From positions 8,586,013 to 8,650,012 of the forward strand of contig JARCOQ010000006.1 of assembly GCA_029207755.1 (NCBI GenBank): a stretch of 64,000 nucleotides of DNA, written 5' to 3'. This DNA is from Chamaea fasciata. Its lineage: Eukaryota; Chordata; Aves; Passeriformes; Sylviidae. Below, piece after piece: positions 61,201-64,000 of the stretch. Below the pieces are notes generated by a model. That model saw only the letters and a program-made list of their open reading frames with translations, was not told the origin of the DNA and searched no databases. Made by a program: the position numbers and the translations under genes. Position 1 is the first letter of the stretch. Each line of letters begins with the position of its first letter.

Positions 61201-62879
61201 GTTTCCTCTTCTGGAGGAAGGCGGAATAATTAGAACCAAGATTTGGAATGTTGCTGTTTTAGGTGGAAGTTCTGCATGCCTGTGTTCTGCTCTACCATGC
61301 TTCACGTGACTCCTCAGCCTCTTTCCCTTCTTCCTCCAAAAGGCTCCTCCAGGTGTTCCAGCACTCCCACACCTGTAGTAACTCTGTTATCAGACAGGTG
61401 AAAGATGGTTTAGAGAACACCTGCATTGAAAACATGGAAATAATTTTGTTTCTGGGGCTTGAGCCTGCCTAGGGAGACAGGATAGAAGTTGGTGTGCTGG
61501 AAACTGGAAGGTGCAGAAATTCCTGACACAGGGAGGAGCACCTGGAGACAGAATAAGGCAGAAACTTCCTCACATAATTCAGCTGCAGCCAGAGAGGGAC
61601 ACATGACTGCAGTGTGAACTTTTAATCTCATGAACATTGCTCCTAACTTTTCCGTGAGCAAAGCAATTGTGAATGAATGGATATTTCCCATTTAAGAAGA
61701 CTATGGGAGTAGATAGTAGTTTCCTGCAAGCTGAAAAAGTAGTTATCTAACTTTTCAGAGCCACACAGAAATAAAATTCTTAAATCTCCCTCCGATGCCA
61801 CCATGAATAGATCAAAAGAGGGAAAAGTAATGAAAATACAGGGAGCAATCAGCCGCTATTGTGAACATGAATTTTATAATCCTTCAGAAATATTATATGC
61901 AACATAATTTTAGACAGAATAGCATTTCTCATTCTTTTTCTATCCAGGAAATAATCTTCCAAAGTGTCTGACCAAGAACGCTGGCTGACAGCAGGAAGGG
62001 AAATGGATTCAAAATGAATTTAGTTGATATGTTTGTGTTGTTCCTTAGGAAGAAATTCAGTGTTAATGGCATTATTCATTCCAAGAAATTGAATGAAATG
62101 TATCAGGACAACAGTGAAATTGAAATCTGCAGTTCTAATGCAACCATCACCCTTAAGCCCTTTCCAGTGTCCAACGGCCTCAAAGCTCCCAAAACTATTG
62201 CCTGTGCTGCATCAGCAAATTGTTGGCCTGTGCATCTGCTGTGAATATTTTATATATCCTAGGAAACATTCTGGCCTTGACATCCAGGTGACATCAGTTC
62301 AGCAATTACCACGCTTCCTAAACATTCTCCAGATTAAGCATTAACGGTCATTTAAAGACCAAAAAAAACCCCAACCCTATAATCAGTCATTTTTCTGTAT
62401 TCAAGTTTATAAAGACAAAATGGAAACAGAATGAATACTTCTGAACAATAGGAAAATTGATGGAAAAGAGATAGACAAAAGTACCAAGGAAATGAGGGCT
62501 GCAGTTAATGGTGTCTACTATAACTCTTGGGTGTGTTTTTTCATGGATGGGTTTCCCAAGGCTGCATGTAAAAAATAGATTTGAAGAGGATTTATCCTTA
62601 ATCCTCCGTCAAATCCCCTTTCTACCATCCACTCAAGAGACTTAGATAGGAATATAAGAATCCGAGGTTCACACTGATGTCCAAAGGAAAAATATTATAT
62701 TTGGTAAATATTTTCATTTACTATAATTATATTGCTGATGCTGCATCTCAGGCCAGAGAATCCCGGTTAGTCAAAATAGGGTCTTCAGTACAGTGATGTG
62801 CACTGAAATACAGCTAAAGAAGGTTTAAAATGCTGGAAACATGTTTATTTATAAAACATCCTAACCTGAAAAGGTTGTG
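58201..62879. other. Unique non-coding DNA
   Basis: I see no gene. T14 lies at 60442-60455, with short A runs near 59969. The open frames of 60-116 codons carry no recognisable domains. Confidence 0.55.
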
Positions 62880-62946
62880 GGTTTTTTATTTATTTTATTT
62901 TTTTTTTTTTATTTTTTGTTTGTCTGTTTGTTTTTGTTTGTTTTTA
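62880..62946. repeat. T-rich / (TTTG)n low-complexity tract
   Basis: TTTTATTTATTTT passes into a T13 run and then TTTGTTTG units with one CTG variant. Confidence 0.93.
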
Positions 62947-62966
62947 AACCAGTACAAATTCTGGAA

Positions 62967-63036
62967 ATAAAAAAACCCCAAGAAAATCAATTTAAACCAA
63001 ACCAACAAAACATAACAACAAACAACAAACAAAACT
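62967..63036. repeat. A-rich (CAAA)n/(AACAAC)n tract
   Basis: AAAAAACCCC followed by AAACC, ACAAAAC and AACAACAAAC units. It is roughly complementary to the preceding T-rich tract. Confidence 0.9.
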
Positions 63037-63106
63037 CTTCCATATTACGGAACACTCTAAACCTATTTTTGAACTTTATTTGAGAACTAAATTTACAAGT
63101 TATTAT

Positions 63107-63145
63107 AACAATATATATGTGTTTTAACAATATATATGTGGTTTT
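63107..63145. repeat. Tandem 19-bp duplication AACAATATATATGTG
   Basis: AACAATATATATGTGTTTT at 63107-63125 is followed directly by AACAATATATATGTGGTTTT at 63126-63145, differing by one inserted G. Confidence 0.92.
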
Positions 63146-63469
63146 ACTTATCTATTAGCAAGATTGGATGGTGTTTTTTAATTTTTAAGAGGATTTTTTT
63201 CTATTTACTGCAGGATTTCATAAAGTTAGGCTAGAATTTTGTAAATTCTGACATCTGGGATATGTAAGTTTTGCAGGTTAGTCTGCTGATGACAGATCTC
63301 TTGAACAACCTTGCAACTTTAGTCCCTCTTTGTCATTAGGTGAAACCTTCATCAGCAACACCATGGTTACTTCCTTATTAACAATTTCAGATATTTTAAT
63401 GCATCTCATGGTTTTATAATATCTCTAGGGTGTAATTTTCTGACTTGCAGCTTTTCCTTCAAAAGAAGA
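63146..63469. other. Unique non-coding DNA
   Basis: I see nothing recognisable. Confidence 0.6.
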
Positions 63470-63642
63470 GATCTGAGGCACAATGAAGCAGGGTAAGAGG
63501 TTGCCCAGGGAGGTTGTGGGATTAAAACACTCAGAGATTTTTAAGATCAGGATGGTTAAAGCTTTATACACCCTGATCTGGATTCATGACCTGGTTCTGA
63601 GCCAGGGTATCAGAGACATCCTTCTAATTTTGTGACTCTTTA
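63470..63642 (+). mobile_element. CR1 LINE 3' region
   Basis: 'aagaggttgcccagggaggttgtgggat' is near-identical to the conserved CR1 block. It is followed by 'agatttttaagatcaggatgg', 'ccctgatctggattcatgacctggttctgagccaggg' and a decayed terminus 'ctaattttgtgactctt'. Forward orientation, no coding part left. Confidence 0.88.
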
Positions 63643-64000
63643 TCTTCGAGTATCCACTCCTTGGACTATCCAAAATGGATCTAAACACTTATGTTTAGGT
63701 GACTAAATAATGGAAAAATATCCATTCCCTTGAAGAGGACAAACCCACAGTTATGCCTGTAAATGAAAAGGCTCTTTAGGAGACTATGCTCACAAAAAGG
63801 GAAACCTTCAGATCTAAGCCACTGTTTCAGGTGTGGCTAGGAAAAATAAAGACCTGGTAGACTGAGAGGTTCTTTATGATATATGAGTTTCAGTAAGAGA
63901 GAGAACCATTCTTATCAAGATATTATTTGAAAGGAGCATGTGTTGTTTACCAGTTACCATCCTAAAACCAAATGTGTAGAAAAATTCCACAAGCCCTGCC
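63643..64000. other. Unique non-coding DNA to window end
   Basis: I see nothing recognisable in these last 358 bases. Confidence 0.6.

Overview
This 64 kb window looks like AT-rich, gene-poor nuclear DNA from a bird. The main evidence is a scatter of CR1 LINE 3' ends on both strands. Several carry the avian CR1 hallmarks: a 'ttggaagggacctt'-like block and ATTCTRTG-type octamer repeats at the terminus. Two retroviral long terminal repeats (LTRs), vertebrate-style microsatellites such as a (CA)29 run, and long A/T homopolymers fit the same reading. The two LTRs resemble those common in songbird genomes, but a passerine origin is an inference from memory of repeat families, not a demonstrated fact.

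I found no protein-coding exon, RNA gene, CpG-island promoter or processed pseudogene that I can support. The longest open frames (about 160-176 codons) match no protein family I recognise, have no convincing splice context, and are of a size expected by chance in this much DNA. The window is best read as intergenic sequence or part of one very large intron.

Layout. 1-8.6 kb: unique AT-rich DNA with T/A homopolymers and one possible old MIR-like SINE. 8.6-10.7 kb: two CR1 fragments and a short direct repeat. 10.7-23.2 kb: mostly unique, with small CpG-containing patches near 12.0-12.4 and 17.1-17.5 kb and a homeodomain-motif-rich patch near 12.8 kb. 23.2-24.9 kb: a minus-strand LTR with a 23-base C tract, followed by two CR1 pieces. 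26-27.7 kb: simple-sequence-rich, ending in a CR1 joined to a 150-bp A/C tract. 33.2-38.7 kb: TG/TA and CA microsatellites, three CR1 pieces and the clearest MIR-like SINE. 39.6-39.8 kb: AT palindromes. 45.7-50.5 kb: CR1 fragments, a degenerate tandem repeat, and a complete solo LTR at 49940-50445 flanked by a perfect 6-bp target duplication and carrying five internal units of about 27 bp. 52.4 kb: an isolated perfect 14-bp-stem hairpin. 54.1 kb: a compound CAC/C/A low-complexity block. 58.1 and 63.5 kb: CR1 3' ends. 62.9-63.05 kb: T-rich and A-rich tracts that could fold on each other.

There is no operon or gene system to describe. The most informative objects are the dated retroelement insertions, the isolated hairpin, and a few AT-rich patches that could be conserved non-coding elements if alignment supports them.
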